Below, in pieces: positions 42,301-57,074 of a DNA stretch of 64,000 nucleotides (the first letter of the stretch is position 1; each line of letters starts with the position of its first letter). The position numbers and the translations under genes were made by a program. A model generated the notes under the pieces. That model searched no databases, was not told where the DNA came from, and saw only the letters and a list, made by a program, of their open reading frames with translations. Source of the DNA: Phalacrocorax aristotelis (taxonomy: Eukaryota > Chordata > Aves > Suliformes > Phalacrocoracidae); NCBI RefSeq assembly GCF_949628215.1, contig NC_134276.1, forward strand, positions 63,470,733 to 63,534,732, given 5' to 3'.

Positions 42301-45300
42301 ATATAATTATAAAAATATTCATTAGGCAGATTAATTCATTATTCACTTTATTTCTACCGTACATGTTTCAAGCCAATGACTGAATGTCTCAGTTTCTGAA
42401 GGAGAACAAATATTTTATGGCTTCAGTGACGAAGAACCCATCAGAGATAACCAGTTTCAGCAATTTGAGGAATAAACACTTCACAAACAAACCAGACAGT
42501 AAACTCCATTTCCTTGTCAAATCATAACAGATAATAAATTGTTAAGAGGATACAGATACAGATAATAAGAGTTAAACGGAAGAAAGTGAGGTTGTGTGTG
42601 GAGAATTTTGAGAAATCACAAGAGCACAGCATGTGCTTTTTCTCTTGGGACATCAGGAAGAACACTGATTTTTGTTTCTTTTTGGGGAATAGCAGTTCAG
42701 ATATTATCTCTTTTTAGACTACTCTGCCTTGTATCACATGTGAGGTTAGACAGTGTCTCAGAGTTATTCTTTCTAGTCTTGAAAGGACATCAGACAGAAC
42801 TATTAGGTAAGATGGCTGCATTATTTGCCTAGACAGGGGCCGATATCTGCTGCCCACAACTTGTGCAGTATCACCAGGTAGAATAATGCATTGGCTGATC
42901 ACAAGCCTGGTCATTACACCAGCTGACTTGCAACTGGCTGTGCAACTGCATAAAACTAATTTTAATTGTATGACCAGTATTTACTAAGACTGCAAAAATG
43001 ATGGGAAAATAAAGCCATATTTACTATGCGTATATACCCACAGTTTCTATCCCTCCCCCTCTCATTCTCACACAGTCATACATGCACAATACGTGTGATT
43101 CTAAATAACCTAATTTCTGTCAAAACACATTGAGTACGTAGCCTGAATCATCTGAGTCACACTGTGTAAGACATATCAGCACAGCAGAATGGAAAAGCTC
43201 AATCAGTTTCATTCTCTATGGCTGCCAGTTCTTCATAGTTTTCAAGAGATGAATTCAGCTCTCTTCTGCCCCTTCCCCAATTGTTTCTAACTGCTGTTGC
43301 CATCACAGTTCTTAACGAACCTCCAGGAAGTACTTACTCTAGCTATTCTCCATGAAAATTACTGTTTTTTTCTCACTGAACAAAAATTTGATGTTACTGG
43401 GTGGGCTGTCAAAATAATAATACGAAGGGGAACCTAGATGTCATCAAGTAGCTCTTACTATGTAGACGTGGAGGATGGTGGGAGTGAAAGAAAGTAGGAA
43501 GAGTGAAGTCACAACAGAATATCTCTTTCGAAATGGTAAATTTTCTGAATCTAAATTTTAACTGCTTTACACTGATGCTTTGCAACCATATTTATTACTC
43601 AGTATGAAAATGAAGCCTTCAGAGAACAACTTGATAATTTCACCTACCAGTTGAAAAGGAAGAGGCCCCTCAAGAACTTCAGAGGCACTCTGTTCATTGA
43701 CATTTTCAACCACATCAGGAAATTGAACCTTATTGGGATAAAGGAATTAACAATAATGTCTTGAGACAGTGTAATATGATTCCAGTTCAACTTCTCCCAA
43801 AGCTTGTGAGCATTTTGAGATAAATTCTGCAATATTTGTGTATACTGAGGAGTACCTTAGGCTGTGACTGACTAATCAATTGATTTTTCCAAGAATATTC
43901 ATGGAATAACTTATTACAGAAGCAGAGCTTTTTCAACAGAACTGGACACAGAAACAGCATTCATTTGAGAAAAAAAAAAAAATTCTGGGTTGCAGAATAG
44001 TGATGTGGCCTTCAAGTATTTCCTCTGTTCTACCCTAGCAGTCCCCAGCCAATGCTGACTCATTGACAGCAACAGTGAATAAGCTGTGTATGGAAAGAAA
44101 AATCCTTCTTTTCCTGTCAGCTTCAGTTTTAGCATAACATTTTCTGCAGCTAAAAGTAACCTTAAAGATTCTAGTACGCAGCATACGCATACATGCAACA
44201 GGTGATGTCTACTTTACATGTCTAATAGCTGCCTGATTCATAGAGTTATGAATGTATGAGCTATTTAAGGACATTGCGCATTTGAAGTTAGAGCACAGGT
44301 TTAAATCCCATGCTTTACTTTTTTTTAGGGTCTGGGTGAATTGTTGCCTCTGTGTGTTATTCTGCGACATTACCACAATCCATAATGTTGTCTTTTCTAG
44401 AGTTTCCATCTCAACCTTTCTGTACAAAGTTTTCAAAGTATATACTTCATCCCAACTTCCTTTGTTTAATTTTAGTTTGTTTTACTATCCCATAACCTTA
44501 AAGGGGAGGGTCACCGGGTATATTAGGGAGTTGAAAATACTAGTAGTTCTCTTCATGAGCTGAGATGTTAAAAACAGAGTTGGAGAAAAGTTACTGGTAA
44601 AGGCTGGAGAACGTTCTAAGCTTTCATTGCCCCAGTAAAGACATCCACTCATCCGCTCAGAACTGTGCCTGAACATTGGCCAGAAAAATGAATATATCAA
44701 ACAATATACATATATAGGAAATAAGGGGATGAGATCTTAATGTAATTCTAGGTTTCATGCTAGCAATGAAGGACCTCAGAACAGCACACCTATTTTTTTC
44801 CATGTTAAACTTTTCATGTAAAATTCACTTTAAATCTTATGCATGCTGTACAACCAACTAATACACTTTCTGTGCGGTACAGTCTCTATAAGGCTTTTTA
44901 TATTTGGATCACTAGGGTATTATGTGTTGGTTTGAGTGACAGTACATCTTTTTTAAGAAACATTTGGGTCAATCTCAATGTCTGCTTTGTACACCAGGAC
45001 TTGAGATATCATGTTGTACAAGCAGGGATGTCTTTTAGATGGTTTACAAGTGTATTTTATATAGACTACACAACCAAAATATAGATGGCTAACTGGTATA
45101 AGATCTGATTAAGTCTGACAAGGGTAGTGTGCACAAATGTGAACTCCCCCAGGAACTTTGTCAGTTTTGAGCAGTAAGGACTGTCTGACTTCAGGAGAAG
45201 TGCATTTCGCATACATACTAAGGATAAAAATCAGCTTTTACTGGCAGCCTTCTGCCCATGAGATCTGCGGGACTTCTGCTGGTGTTTCTTTTCTGCTGAC

Positions 45301-45803
45301 CTTCATTCCCACTCCTGTTCTGAGACCATGGGCAGCCTCAGGATATGACTGGCTACGCACACAAATAATGCAGAAATAGTGAACGGATAAGAGGGATCAA
45401 TCCTCTGTAAGACATCTTTGCCAATGAAAGTCAGCGGTACTTTCTCATGGTTAAACGCTCTTCATTACATGCAGTTATAAAAACATAACAAAACAAAGGC
45501 TTTCAAATATGTAGGTTGCTGAAAATAAGATATTTCACAAGAACAGGCTTTCAACAAACAAAAGTTAAAAAAAATCATTTTATTTCAACACTATAAAAAT
45601 AAAATAATTTTGACTGGAAAATATTTCTCAATAAGCTTCAAACATTTATTTCCAAATAAACTATTGTTTATTGACAGGCTGTTTATACAGCCAAACATTG
45701 CTCATAAAACATCCATTTAAATACACAACACACTTTTTTGTGTATTATTACATTAATATTGACTTATTGGTATACTACTCTGTGGAGAAGTTTCTTTGTA
45801 CAT

Positions 45804-45820
45804 GCACACACACACACAAA
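45804..45820. repeat. Short CA repeat followed by a T run
   Basis: About seven CA units, then A5, C and a run of T. Confidence 0.8.
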
Positions 45821-48622
45821 AACTTTTTTTTTTTCCCCCTGGAGAATTTTAATTTTGGTTTTGATTTTTTTTAGTCTAGTCCAGAATGAAACAAATTAAC
45901 AATCTGAGTTTCCTGTAGAACATATGTTATATTTTCCAGTTATTCCATTCTACATGCATTTTTAAAATTCCTTGTGTTAAAGCACTGCACCAGGAAATTA
46001 GAATGTCTGTTTCACATTACGGAAACTTATGTCTGAAATTTACAGTAATTTAGAAACAAATACATCTGTCTGGTGGTTATTTTAACCATTGATTTTATTA
46101 TAATGAATAATTTCTGTATCTGCATGGTTGGAATATAGTAAGATAAATATTTTAATATTTATCCAGAAGATCTTGATGACAGTGAATGCAAACTATTCTA
46201 TTACGAGACACTTTTAGTGTTTCCTAAATGAAGGTAAGTTAAATAGGTAAACTTGTTTCTTTACCTCTGTTACCTATTATACAAATAATTTCATTTGAAA
46301 GACATGCATGCTATTTTATTTGAAAATAGCGGAAAGGTAAACAAAGGTTGAAATTTATTTGCCAGAACATTGTTGATCTTAGTTTCAGTTCATATACTCC
46401 ATAACAAGAGTTCTTTTAAACAAATAGAACTGAAAGGAATGACAAGCTGCTCTGCTCACATCTTTGTTGTTTGTATTAGAAAAGACAACCAGAAAGATGC
46501 AAATATGCCAGCTCCTAATACAAATATGTTTCTTTGATTATGGAGAAGTTACTGCACAAGAGATGGCATCAATGTCTCACTGTCACTTTGGTAATCTTAA
46601 AGAGAAATTGGACACAGCTATAGAAGAGATCTATAATGTTCTTATCTGCCAGAATAAATTAAGTTTCTGCAAGGACCAGATGTTGTGCAAAAACCAGATC
46701 CACCAGCTCTATCTTTCTGGTGATTAGTCAACCGATCAACTGGGGTCATTATAATGATTAACTTCACTGTTGTTTTATAATAACCCTAAAACCTGAACTC
46801 GTCTGTATCAGAATTCAGTCCTAGGTCTCACTTAATATTGCAAAGAAACTTTATTTTGAAGATCATAAACTTCTCTTTGGGTGAGCTCAAAAGAAATTTA
46901 AAATTAAATAACTCGTTATAAGTAGTCTGGTAAAAAGTAAAAATGGGGCAGTAACCTTGAATTTTATAAGCTTAATAGTACTCCATCTAATCAGTCACTG
47001 TATTAAAATGTTCAAATGATTAAAATAAAACAAATGAATAATGCTTAAAATGTCTGATCAGCTTCCCTGGAAAATGTTAGGACCACTGACTCTAAGTCAG
47101 TTCACAATGGGCAGGGGCCTATTTTAAAGTTTTACAGTCTATTCTAAAAATACAGCTGAATTCATGAACCAAGTGACCTGTCAAGGCTGGAAAGTCTTTG
47201 TGTTCAACTCTGCTCACCATCACTTTTAGTCTATATAAATCAGCTGATCATTATTCAGAAGACTGACACTGCTGACTACCAGTGTATGAAGGAGGCCAGA
47301 ACAGTCTCTCTCTCTATCCTCTGCTTCCTCAAATTAAGTACCTGGTATTTTTCTGCCTACAAAGCCTCAGTGTTGTTCAGAAAAGACAATCCCTTATGGG
47401 CCCAAAGGGCCTCCAATCAACTTCCAACAGCTACTGCAGATTCCTGGCAAATGATGGGACTTGTCATAGGCGATATAAACCTACACAGAGAAATAGTTTT
47501 CTGTGCCTTGAATTTCTCTTTCCATTTCGAATTATAATCTCCTTAAGATAAGACTTATTCAACTTTGATGCTGAATTTTCATCTTGATCATGCAGACCAA
47601 GAAGTTCTCTGTCTAAATCCAAACAAGCATCTGAAAATACAGTAAGTAAGATTGAAAAAGTGAAAGACAAGGAGCCAATGAAACCAGAAGAAATAAGAAA
47701 ATTAAGGCACCAGAGATAAGACAAATGCTTTAGAACCAAAATATATTCAAAAAGAAAAAAAAAGCCACAAGCCCAGGAGTCATAACAATGGAAGGAGCTT
47801 GTCACAGTGTAAACTTTATTGATTATGTAATTTGTATCACTGGCACAAGTTTATTTTAATAATGATAATTTGAAATTGATTAGAACAACATTACTGTGTT
47901 GTAAACCATGTAGAGACAAAGCAGATTGGCCTCACTCTTTTCTCTAGACATGCAGGAACAGGGATGGAGACACCACTGCATTGTTCTACATTGCTAATTC
48001 AATGTCCTCAAGTTGCGCTACCTCTCTCCCTTACATTTAATGTATAGGTTGACATAAAGACCTCAGGGTTGTGTGCTGTTATTATGACATTGAAGTGAGG
48101 ATATCTAGACATCCAAAGAGGGTGAGTGCCTGAGTTTAAAAGCAGATCCCAAGGAAAGGAGACAGGTTCCCCCTTCTCATATTTCTTTTCTCACATAGAT
48201 CAGGTTTAAGGCCATGTAGCTGCACCAAAAGCTGTCTTGAGCCCATGTAGCCAAACCTTGCCTGGATGGGGATATATATGGGGTTATATATGACATTGCA
48301 GTCAGAGTCATGACAGCTTGTGATCATGCATTCGATAAATCATATTTTCTGGGAGAACACAATAAGCCCTCTGAAGAGTTCACCAATAAGGTCAACAATA
48401 AGCTCACTTGAGAGCAAGTGTCCCAAGTGAGGAGTTTCCCCAGTCTGGTGTGGCTCTGCATGGGACTAGACATTTGCCACCGAAGAATGATGCTTGCTAT
48501 CACAGGAGATTACAGAGCAACAGGACAACATTCACCTGCCAATATGGTGATCACCAGCATAGATACTGTAACACAATCTTCTCACCTCTGATTTCCCAGA
48601 AGAGTTGGAAGCACGAAGTGTC

Positions 48623-48630
48623 TATATAAG
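48623..48630 (+). promoter_or_regulatory. Candidate TATA box (antisense to NALF1)
   Basis: TATATAAG followed by GACC is a near-ideal TATA element. About 90 bp downstream lies a consensus 5' splice site, GTAAGT (48714-48719), so a short noncoding first exon is possible. No coding exon is seen downstream. It could instead belong to the U3 region of an old LTR, or be chance in AT-rich DNA. Confidence 0.25.
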
Positions 48631-50686
48631 GACCTGCCTGCAAACTGTCTGCAGTTTGGCCCACAGTGACAGTTCACATCTGTCAGTTCAACGTTCAGAG
48701 CTCTTAAACCATAGTAAGTTATGAGACCTCAAACTTTCAATCGCCTTAGGAAGCCTGTTTTTTTTTTTGTTTTCTGTTTTTTTTTGTCTTCTCTGTACTC
48801 TCTCACCATACTTTTGTTTGAGAAATCCCTTGAAAAATAGTGTGTATGTCATTTACCAGCACGCAAACCCCATGATGCTTCTGAATTTTATACTTCATTA
48901 TCAGGCTCATAGTTCATTGGCTCTCTTTGAACATTTCCTTTTATATATTAACCCTCCCAGTTCTGCATTTACCTTGGAGAGAATTTGAGGTGTATTTTTG
49001 ATCCTTTCTACTACATTTACTCATGTATAAAGATAAGTGAAAAAAATTTAAGATATTTAAGACCCTATCCAGTTATTCAAGCGCCATAGTCGTATACATG
49101 CCATACATGTAGACGGAGATGGCTGGTTCATCAGAACACAAATTAAATCTTTGTCAGGTAAATTCTCCACCATTAAAAGCAATGTTGGAAACAGAAATTA
49201 TTGCCAGATATTCTTGCTGACATTCAGAGATTAAAGTGGAATTTCTCAAGCATTATTAACACTAGAAATGCTTATTCAAATACATAGATTTATCAGGTTT
49301 TACCACTTAAAATCTAATGCAACTTTTATATCCCCCGAACTTGTAATGGCTGTTTATTACCTTAAGCCACTTAATCTTGATTATTGGTCAGTTAGAGGGA
49401 ACAAATAGAAAGATGAGATACTGAATTGTGATTCCGTTGAAGGCAAGACAGATCTGTGACTTCTACCTAGTTTTGTGTACCAGACCAGTGGTCATGTCTC
49501 ATCCAGACTGGAAGAGAGGCTCCATCAGGCTCTCCCCAGGAAAGTATGAGAAAGGTATCACTTTGAGAAAGCTTCAGACTCACAGCATGAGATTTTGAGA
49601 CTTGGTAGTGGAATATAAACCTCAAGAGCTTTTGGATCATGGGATTAATGTACAGTCATCAGCTACTGCTAGAGATGGACTGCAGTTTCAGAGAGCTCAT
49701 AGACTGCACGGTTGCTCAACAGTGAGGCCAAAAGCAAATCAAGAGTGCAGGATTCAAAGCTGTTGAGCAAGGAGACAAATAAAAACATTAACTTTCAGTA
49801 TCTCTGAAACAAAGAATCTCGCTAGGCTTTATGATAGAATTTATGAAAACTTCTATTTTGCTTATGTGGAGTATTTTTGCTTTACTCAGTTGTCACAAAG
49901 ATGTGAATAATATAGTTCTTTTCGCTTCCTATAGATTTCCATTCTTTTTTTTCCTCCTTTCTTATGCTGCATTTCTAAAATGCAAATGTTTGTTTACATT
50001 TCCCAATCCTTTCCTATGTTAACAACAGTCGAACATGCTGTCATGTCTGGATGCCTGGCAGTTCTTGGAAGGAAAAAATAGAGCTAATTCCTCCAAACAT
50101 TGTTGTGTTTCCAGAGTTTCCAGAGAAGACCCAGGAATGTCTCAGTGATTCCAGCCCAAAAGGGACAGCTTTCAGCTTTACTATAGACTTCTGCAGAAGG
50201 CATAGTTAATTTTAGTGATATATACAATATATGTGATGACTCTCATCTTCGAATTGCCTAATATTAGGATCAGTTCTGCATGCCTAGCCCTGTGAAAAAG
50301 CTTTTGTTTTATACTAAGCTCTTGGACCTAGCTGAGGTGGAAATTGCAAGACAGGTCACAGTAGCTACCATTTTCAGCTAACAAAAGCCTTATCTAATTG
50401 TATTATGAGTGTGACACCACTCTGTGAGTGGCTGTACTAGTAGTTATCTCCATAAAGAGAAATATCCATTGCTTTTCCTCTGCCAGATTTCCATAATCTT
50501 TAATAGTATCAAATCTAAAATATGTGGGTTTATCTGAAATACCAAAATGCTTTCTCTGCTTGATGCAGTATCTTTGTGGGACTGAATAAAACACTATGTC
50601 ATAATGTGCAGTGCCTGCTATAAAATTCTTTCTATTTGATCCTTTTGGATTATATGATGCTATTTCAATTTCAGGCATTTTGCTTA

Positions 50687-50691
50687 AACAT
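50687..50691. repeat. Left target-site duplication AACAT of the solo LTR
   Basis: Identical to 51260-51264. It marks the insertion site exactly. Confidence 0.9.
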
Positions 50692-51259
50692 TGTCCTGGT
50701 TTCAGCTGGGACAGAGTTAATCTTCTTGCTAGTAGCTGGTTCAGTGCTGTCTTTTGGATTTAGTATGAGAATAATGTTGGTAACACGCTGATGCTTTAGC
50801 TGTTGCTGGGTAGTGCTTACACTAGTCAAGGACTTTTCTACCTTCCCATGCTCTGCCGGGTTCACAAGAAGCCAGGAGGGGAGGGGGCACAGCCAGTACA
50901 GCTGATCCAAACTGACCAAAGGGATATTCCGTACCATGAGATATCTTGCTCAGTGTGTAAGCTGGGAATTGGCCAGGGGGCAGTGATCTCTGCTCTGGGA
51001 CTGGCTGGGTGTTGGTCGGTGGGTGGTGTGCAGTTGCATCACTTGTTTTTCCTGGGTTTGGTTTCTCTTTCTCTCTCATTGTTTTCCTTTCCATTACATT
51101 TTATTTTTTAAAATGTCAATTATTAAACTATTCTTATCTCAACCCATGAGTTTTCTTACTCTTGCTCTTCAGATTCTCTTCCCCATCCCTCTGGGGCAAG
51201 GAGAGGGTGAACAAGTGGCCGTGTGGTGCTTGGTTGTCAACTGGGGCAAAACTATGACA
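50692..51259 (+). mobile_element. Solo LTR of an avian endogenous retrovirus (class III / ERVL-like)
   Basis: The element starts TGTCCTGGTTTCAGCTGGG and ends CTATGACA, so it has TG...CA termini and a 4-bp inverted terminal match (TGTC/GACA). It is flanked by a perfect 5-bp duplication AACAT at 50687-50691 and 51260-51264. At 568 bp it is in the LTR size range. An ATTAAA polyadenylation-like signal at 51122-51127 is followed by ACTATTCTTATCTCAACCC, wording I recognise from LTRs abundant in bird genomes. No internal viral coding sequence lies on either side, so this is the product of LTR-LTR recombination. A 5-bp target duplication is usual for ERVL-type integrases; the class assignment is inference. 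It is antisense to NALF1, within its upstream intron. Confidence 0.92.
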
Positions 51260-51264
51260 AACAT
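51260..51264. repeat. Right target-site duplication AACAT of the solo LTR
   Basis: Identical to 50687-50691. No mismatch, consistent with a fairly recent insertion. Confidence 0.9.
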
Positions 51265-54200
51265 ATATATTCTTATTATACATTAGATGTTAATATAAAT
51301 TTACTTACAGGTAAAACACATCTTTAGAGACATCCCGTTAACTGTGGTGCCATCTTAGGGAGAAGGAAGGGGGTTTGGGCACAGTGTTTTTCATATTTCA
51401 TTTGTATTCCTGTGCTGATGGGTATGCAATAATGATATCCAAAAAGATATTGTGTCTTCCACAGTGATATTGTAGGTTACACACAAATCAAACAAGATAA
51501 GCTTGTAATGAATGCACTAAATCACTACCACATTATTTTTATGGCATTACACATACTTAATTTTGCCATCACAGTGGCATGTTCTTCCCCTCTTTGTTTT
51601 CATAAAGCATTACCTGAGTAATGCAAAACTAGTATTTTTGCAAGCTGTTGTAAAGGGAACTTCTGTCTGAACAAAATTGTTGTTTGCCCTCAGATTTTCA
51701 AATATTTACTTCACTGCAGTTTTTCTTAGATGATTTCATGTGCTACATAAAGTCAAGTCAGAATGCAACTATCTGCTGACACATCTAACAACTTGCATAG
51801 GTCAGTAACATCAGGGTAAATATTGAGATGCAGAGTTTTGCCCTTCAAATTTACTTCCATTTGTTGTTGCTACAGCTTGATCAGCAAATAGAAGACAACA
51901 CTGGAAGATTACCAAAGGTCTTGAAATAAAACACCAGACCTGCTACCAAAAATTGTAGTCTGTCATTAAGAAAAGAAAGGTTGAGAGTAAAAAATATTCT
52001 ATTTTATATTTCAGAAAGATCCCCTGAGTCATCCAGAGACTCTCTGACAAGCAAGACACATATGTATTTGGAAGCTAATAAGTTGGTTAAAATAATATTT
52101 CAAAGTAGAATAACAAAACAAAGTGTAAATGTTGATGTGAGAAAGGCTAACCAGCCTGATCTCTGCAATGGTAAATTCTCTCTCTAATGAATTAGAATTC
52201 TTCCAAAGCATAAAAATGAAAATGGCTACTGGTGACAATTTATTTAGCCCTTCAAAAATCCATTAACAAGGTCTTTAAAAAAGGTAGTAAACAAATCAAA
52301 TTATTATTGCTTGAGAGTAGTATACAGTCACGTATACAAAGAGGGTAAGGGGAAACAAAGGAAGGAAAAAAACCAAGCAATTTTCATCAGTACAAAAGGT
52401 TAAAAGCAGGGTGTCTCAGGTTTTCATATATGCTATGTTTTGCTTAGTAATGTATTAATGCATTCGAAAAAGGGCTATACAACAAGAAAGCAAGTGTACA
52501 GAAGGAAAAAGAAGTTAATCAAGTCCAAAAAAAAAGAAATTAAAGTTCAGCTGAACCAAAAACTTGCTGAATAGAGGGTGAAGTTCAGTGCTGATGAACT
52601 GAAAGAAATGAAACTTGTGAAGAAAATTTTAACTCCTTGTACACCATAAGGGATTTTACATTTAGTGTGTGAGTCCAGGAGAATAACTGGGGTTTTGCTG
52701 TTCAGTGAGCTCTGTGCAGTTACAGCCAGAAAAGGCAAGTGGGTGCACAAGTGCTGGGAAATGAGGTAGAAACAGTCTCCTGCACAGCCAATGCCACGCG
52801 CTCACCTGGAATACTCTACCCAGAAACAGATAATCCCACCTCAAAAAGAAGGCACAAAATTAGAGGAAAGTGGACAGTATTTCCATCACTGAGACCTCTG
52901 AAGAAAGACTGAAAGGATGAGTTATGAAACCTCAGAAAGGAGATGGTGGCAGGGAAAGATCTATAAAATGGTGAGTGTTGAAGGGAAGACAGACAATTTT
53001 CTGACCGGGGGGCAAAGAAATAATAAAACTGAAAAGCCTCACTTTTGAAATAATAGAGGGAAGCATTTTTCCATATAATACTTAAATTTAGCAGTCATGC
53101 AATAATATTTTCTTGAGAACGAGAAGCTAAGATTCAGAAAATTATCTTTCCAAGGTAAGGCCATGTGTTCCTTTGTATAGTAATGGAGGAAAATGGTTTT
53201 TGAAGACCTCCAGGGAGCAAAACTCTGTCCACCTTAGATAATTTTTATAGGTATACTGACTCTCTTTTTGAAGAACCTGTAGGCATTTCTCACTTTTGCA
53301 TATGTATAAGCACTTATACTTTAGAAGAGCTACCGCACCAGATACTTAAAAGGCTAATATATACAATGTTGCTTATAGTGCTAACAGAAAGAGTACTAGT
53401 ATAAATATTAAAAAAGCCTTTAAGAAAATCTCTCACTTTCAGATTTAATGATTAGGAAATGCCTGGGCTGTTGTTTATTCTGAACTCTCTGGTTTCTTCC
53501 TATGCAAGGGCTATTGCTGACTACTGTGGAAACAAGATTGTGGATGGGATGGCTTGTTGATAAAGTCCTGCAAGTGACAGTTGTCCTGCGGGCAGTTGCC
53601 TTTTAGGGAATTACTCCTAACTTCAGCAGGCAACAATAATGAATAGATCATGTTCCAGTTTCATCGATGTGTTCCCAAAGCAGATGGCAGGTTCAGAAGG
53701 CTTCATGAGTTTCTACTTCTGTTGACCAAGCACTGGACAATCACATTTGTCTCCAAAGCCAATGGGAACCATACAAAAGCAGCCAATGGAAATGCATGGT
53801 CTGATTTGCCCACATTGTTTAATAACACGACAAAAGGTAAAAAGATATGTGTTTATTATACTAAAAGGAGAACTTAAATGTTTAGTAAAAAAAGTCCTGA
53901 AGGATAAATTACAAAAGAAAACAGCATAGTGTTTTTATAATGCAAGTCCTTAGTTTAGACCCAGGTTCCTAATTACTCTGGTTCTTACACGTTGTTTCCA
54001 TGCTGACTGCAAGTCAGCATAAATAAATCCTGTTGTGAAAATAGCTGAACATCCCCACATCTTCATATGAGATGCACATTCCTGCTACCACTCTTGTACT
54101 GGCAATAATATTAGTGCAGCCATATGTTAAGGCAGACCAAGTCTTCTTTACTGACTTAATTCTCAGCTGAAGCACACCTGTGATCCAGCCCAGTGAACTG

Positions 54201-55353
54201 CAAGTGTGGGAGAAGAGATTAGCTGGGAATGAAGAGTAAGGAAGCCCTGTGTCTTTTTGTGCAATCCTGTTCATTTGTAGAGTTATGGTGATTATGGAGT
54301 CTAAACCCACACCTTTAGATGGCTTGTGACCACCTTGAGCACCAGAAGTACAGACCATGTTTCCTGTGTGACATTCCCCCAGCAATGACTGAACATGAAA
54401 AAAAGCAGAGAAACATAGAAAATGTAATCAAAATGGTTTAATAGCAACAAACAATATTTTTTTTCTTTAACCAGAGGCATTAACATCTCTTTACTTAAAA
54501 TTAGGCCACTGGTTATTTTTGATCTTTAAAAAATTTCTGTTTGGAACTTTAGATGCTTTAAAACTTTTAAACATACAGCTATTTTTAAGTTTTCACTGTC
54601 ATTTTGTGATGATTTTAGTTCCTTAATAAAACCCTGTTATGTCTGGAAACTCTGCTGTGACTCTTTGTCAAAATGTCTCTTTTCTAAATGCACTCAACAT
54701 AATAATTGCAGATCTTTGCTAGCCTGTGACCTAGTTAATTATCCTTTTATGAAGCTGTATTTCTTCTCATATTGACAGGTTTTATTCTTTTTTTTTTAAT
54801 GAAGATGCTGTCTTTATGAATATCAAAGACATTTTGGAAAGTCAGCACTGCCAGCATAGTCTGTCAACCTGTGCTGTATACAATGGTATTTTGTGGAATA
54901 AAGAATGGGAAAAGAGTACAGAACCGAACCCATTTTTTTTCTGCTATCAGCTACTCTTCTTTATGCTGGGAATCTCACCCTTATTAATAATGATCTTCAC
55001 AATGGCAAGCCTGCGTGTCTTCTTAAAAAGTTCTCCTCTTTAGCAGAATGAGAAATAAAACATTAAGCTCCTGTGCTCCTTTGCCTTTAAAGTTCTAAAT
55101 TCCTTCAAAGTTGGTTAATCTCAGAAACCAGCCTCAGACATCTCTTTTTTTGGGTGATTACTGTTCCACTGATTGACATACAGAATCCTTCATCTAGGTT
55201 ATGAACTAGCTGTGTGACATGATAATTCCTAAAGTTCCACTGTTATGAATGCTAACAAGCTGCTTGGAAACTCAGCAAATCTTCCCTGTCTACTTTTCTC
55301 CTTCTTAATGGCTTATTTGTACTAAATTAGTTCCCAACCATGTTGTATTATCT

Positions 55354-55375
55354 CATATAGATATATATATATATA
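55354..55375. repeat. AT dinucleotide repeat
   Basis: About 20 bp of alternating AT with one G, followed by a T run. Confidence 0.85.
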
Positions 55376-57074
55376 TTTTTTTACTTCATATTTTGCTTTT
55401 ATTTCTTTTGCTTGTTCATTGGCACTAAATGCGCTCTTATTTAATTACTCTTTGTCCACAACCTTGTCTAGGGGTCACAATGCCTGGTCAGAATTGGGAC
55501 CCACTGACACTACTTAGGAAGTAACTGCAACAGGCAAAATCCAACACTGAAGCAGACTACTGACAAGTCTAGGGCTGACATTTTAAAAAGAAAATCTCTT
55601 TTCAGTCATCTAGTCTTCACAGGTGTTAAAACACCACAGATCTCTTTGGCTGCAATGGAATTGATGATTCCTGCTTTCTTAGATAGAAAGCAACCTTTAC
55701 ATAGTTAACATGATGTGGGAAAACTGGTCACAAAGGCAGAAGCCCCAGAGACACTGAATTTCCACAAGTTTGTAAAAGCAGATGACTGAATACAGTAAAG
55801 AAGTACAAGTGAGGGATCAAAATACAAACATAATCCTTACTAAACAACAAAGATGCCATCCAGGAGCTTCATCCAACATATGAAGCTAAGCTTCAAAGGT
55901 TCTTGTTGTTCATGAATATACCTGTTTTGTTACTATTGCTGTAGTCTCAGCATTGTAATAAAAAACTGCTCATGTGATGTTAAATATAAATTATTTCCAC
56001 TATATTTTTTTTCTGGAACTGTTACTCTTCAAATAAACAAGTGGTTCCAGCATATGCAGCCAGATTATGCAATGGTTTGGGGTGTTACACTGGGTTGTAA
56101 TCAGAGTTGATTGTGAACAGAGTTGTGCAACTCAGCCTCATTTTGGACAATCATGATAATCTATTTTGAGAAGTTTTTTAGTAAACCATTCTCTTGGAGG
56201 TTACCAGAACAGGAACCACACTCTTCCTTGCCACTCCTTTGTTATCTGTATTAAAGGCATTTATGCACTATTTTCTCATGCCTCTCATAGAGCAGTTCTG
56301 TCCCATGTTGTATCTCCATGCTCTTTGGGCCAGCAATAATGGGAACAACATTTAAGGAAATAGATTCTGCATTAATCAATCTTCATGAAAATCCTGTTTG
56401 CAGGAAATTTTGGTTTGCAATACCAGAAGACGACATGGGGCCAGAAGATCCATGTGTTATTGAGGGAGAGAAAAACTAGGAACATGAGCTGAGTGGAGGG
56501 CAAGAGTCATGGTTCAAACCAGCTTGAAGAAATGGGCATGTGTCTCTGTGGGAGACTCCATATCTGCAAGAGATAGGTGAGTTGTAGGACCTGTTCAGAG
56601 GGTTACGCAAAGTTAAAGACTCCATATGGCTTTCTGTCTGGTGTGAATACTGAAGCACTGTACCTTTGCCACTCAGTGTGGTATGAAATACAAGATGGAA
56701 AGTTCTGAAGCCTACCACCAGTACAACAGCTCAGCTGCTTAGGTGTACATTAAGAATCCCAGGATACACTTTAGAAAGAAAACTTGTTAACCCCACTGTT
56801 CTGAAGGGTCTTTTCTATGTCAGTAAAACAGTCTCTGGTGCCAGGATTTTGTATGAGCTACTGCAAACTGAATAATAAATAGGATTTTCAAATCCTGTAG
56901 GAGCTGGTTTGTGAAGGGTCTTTCATGAAATGAATCCAAACATGTAGTTGTCAAGACCAGGAGTTAATTTTTAATATTTTTTGTTCAAAGGTATGTTCTG
57001 TTAAAAAAATTAGATGGAAGGATACAAGATAGAAGGAGAAAGAAAGGGCTGAGGAGACCTAAGATATATAGCAG

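Noticed and set aside
46464..46727. 87-codon plus-strand ORF with a helix-like, charged middle
   Set aside because: No domain recognised, no splice or promoter context, and antisense inside the intron.
50403..50678. 91-codon minus-strand ORF beside the solo LTR
   Set aside because: No recognisable family and no convincing pair of splice sites in frame; the length is within chance for this much sequence.
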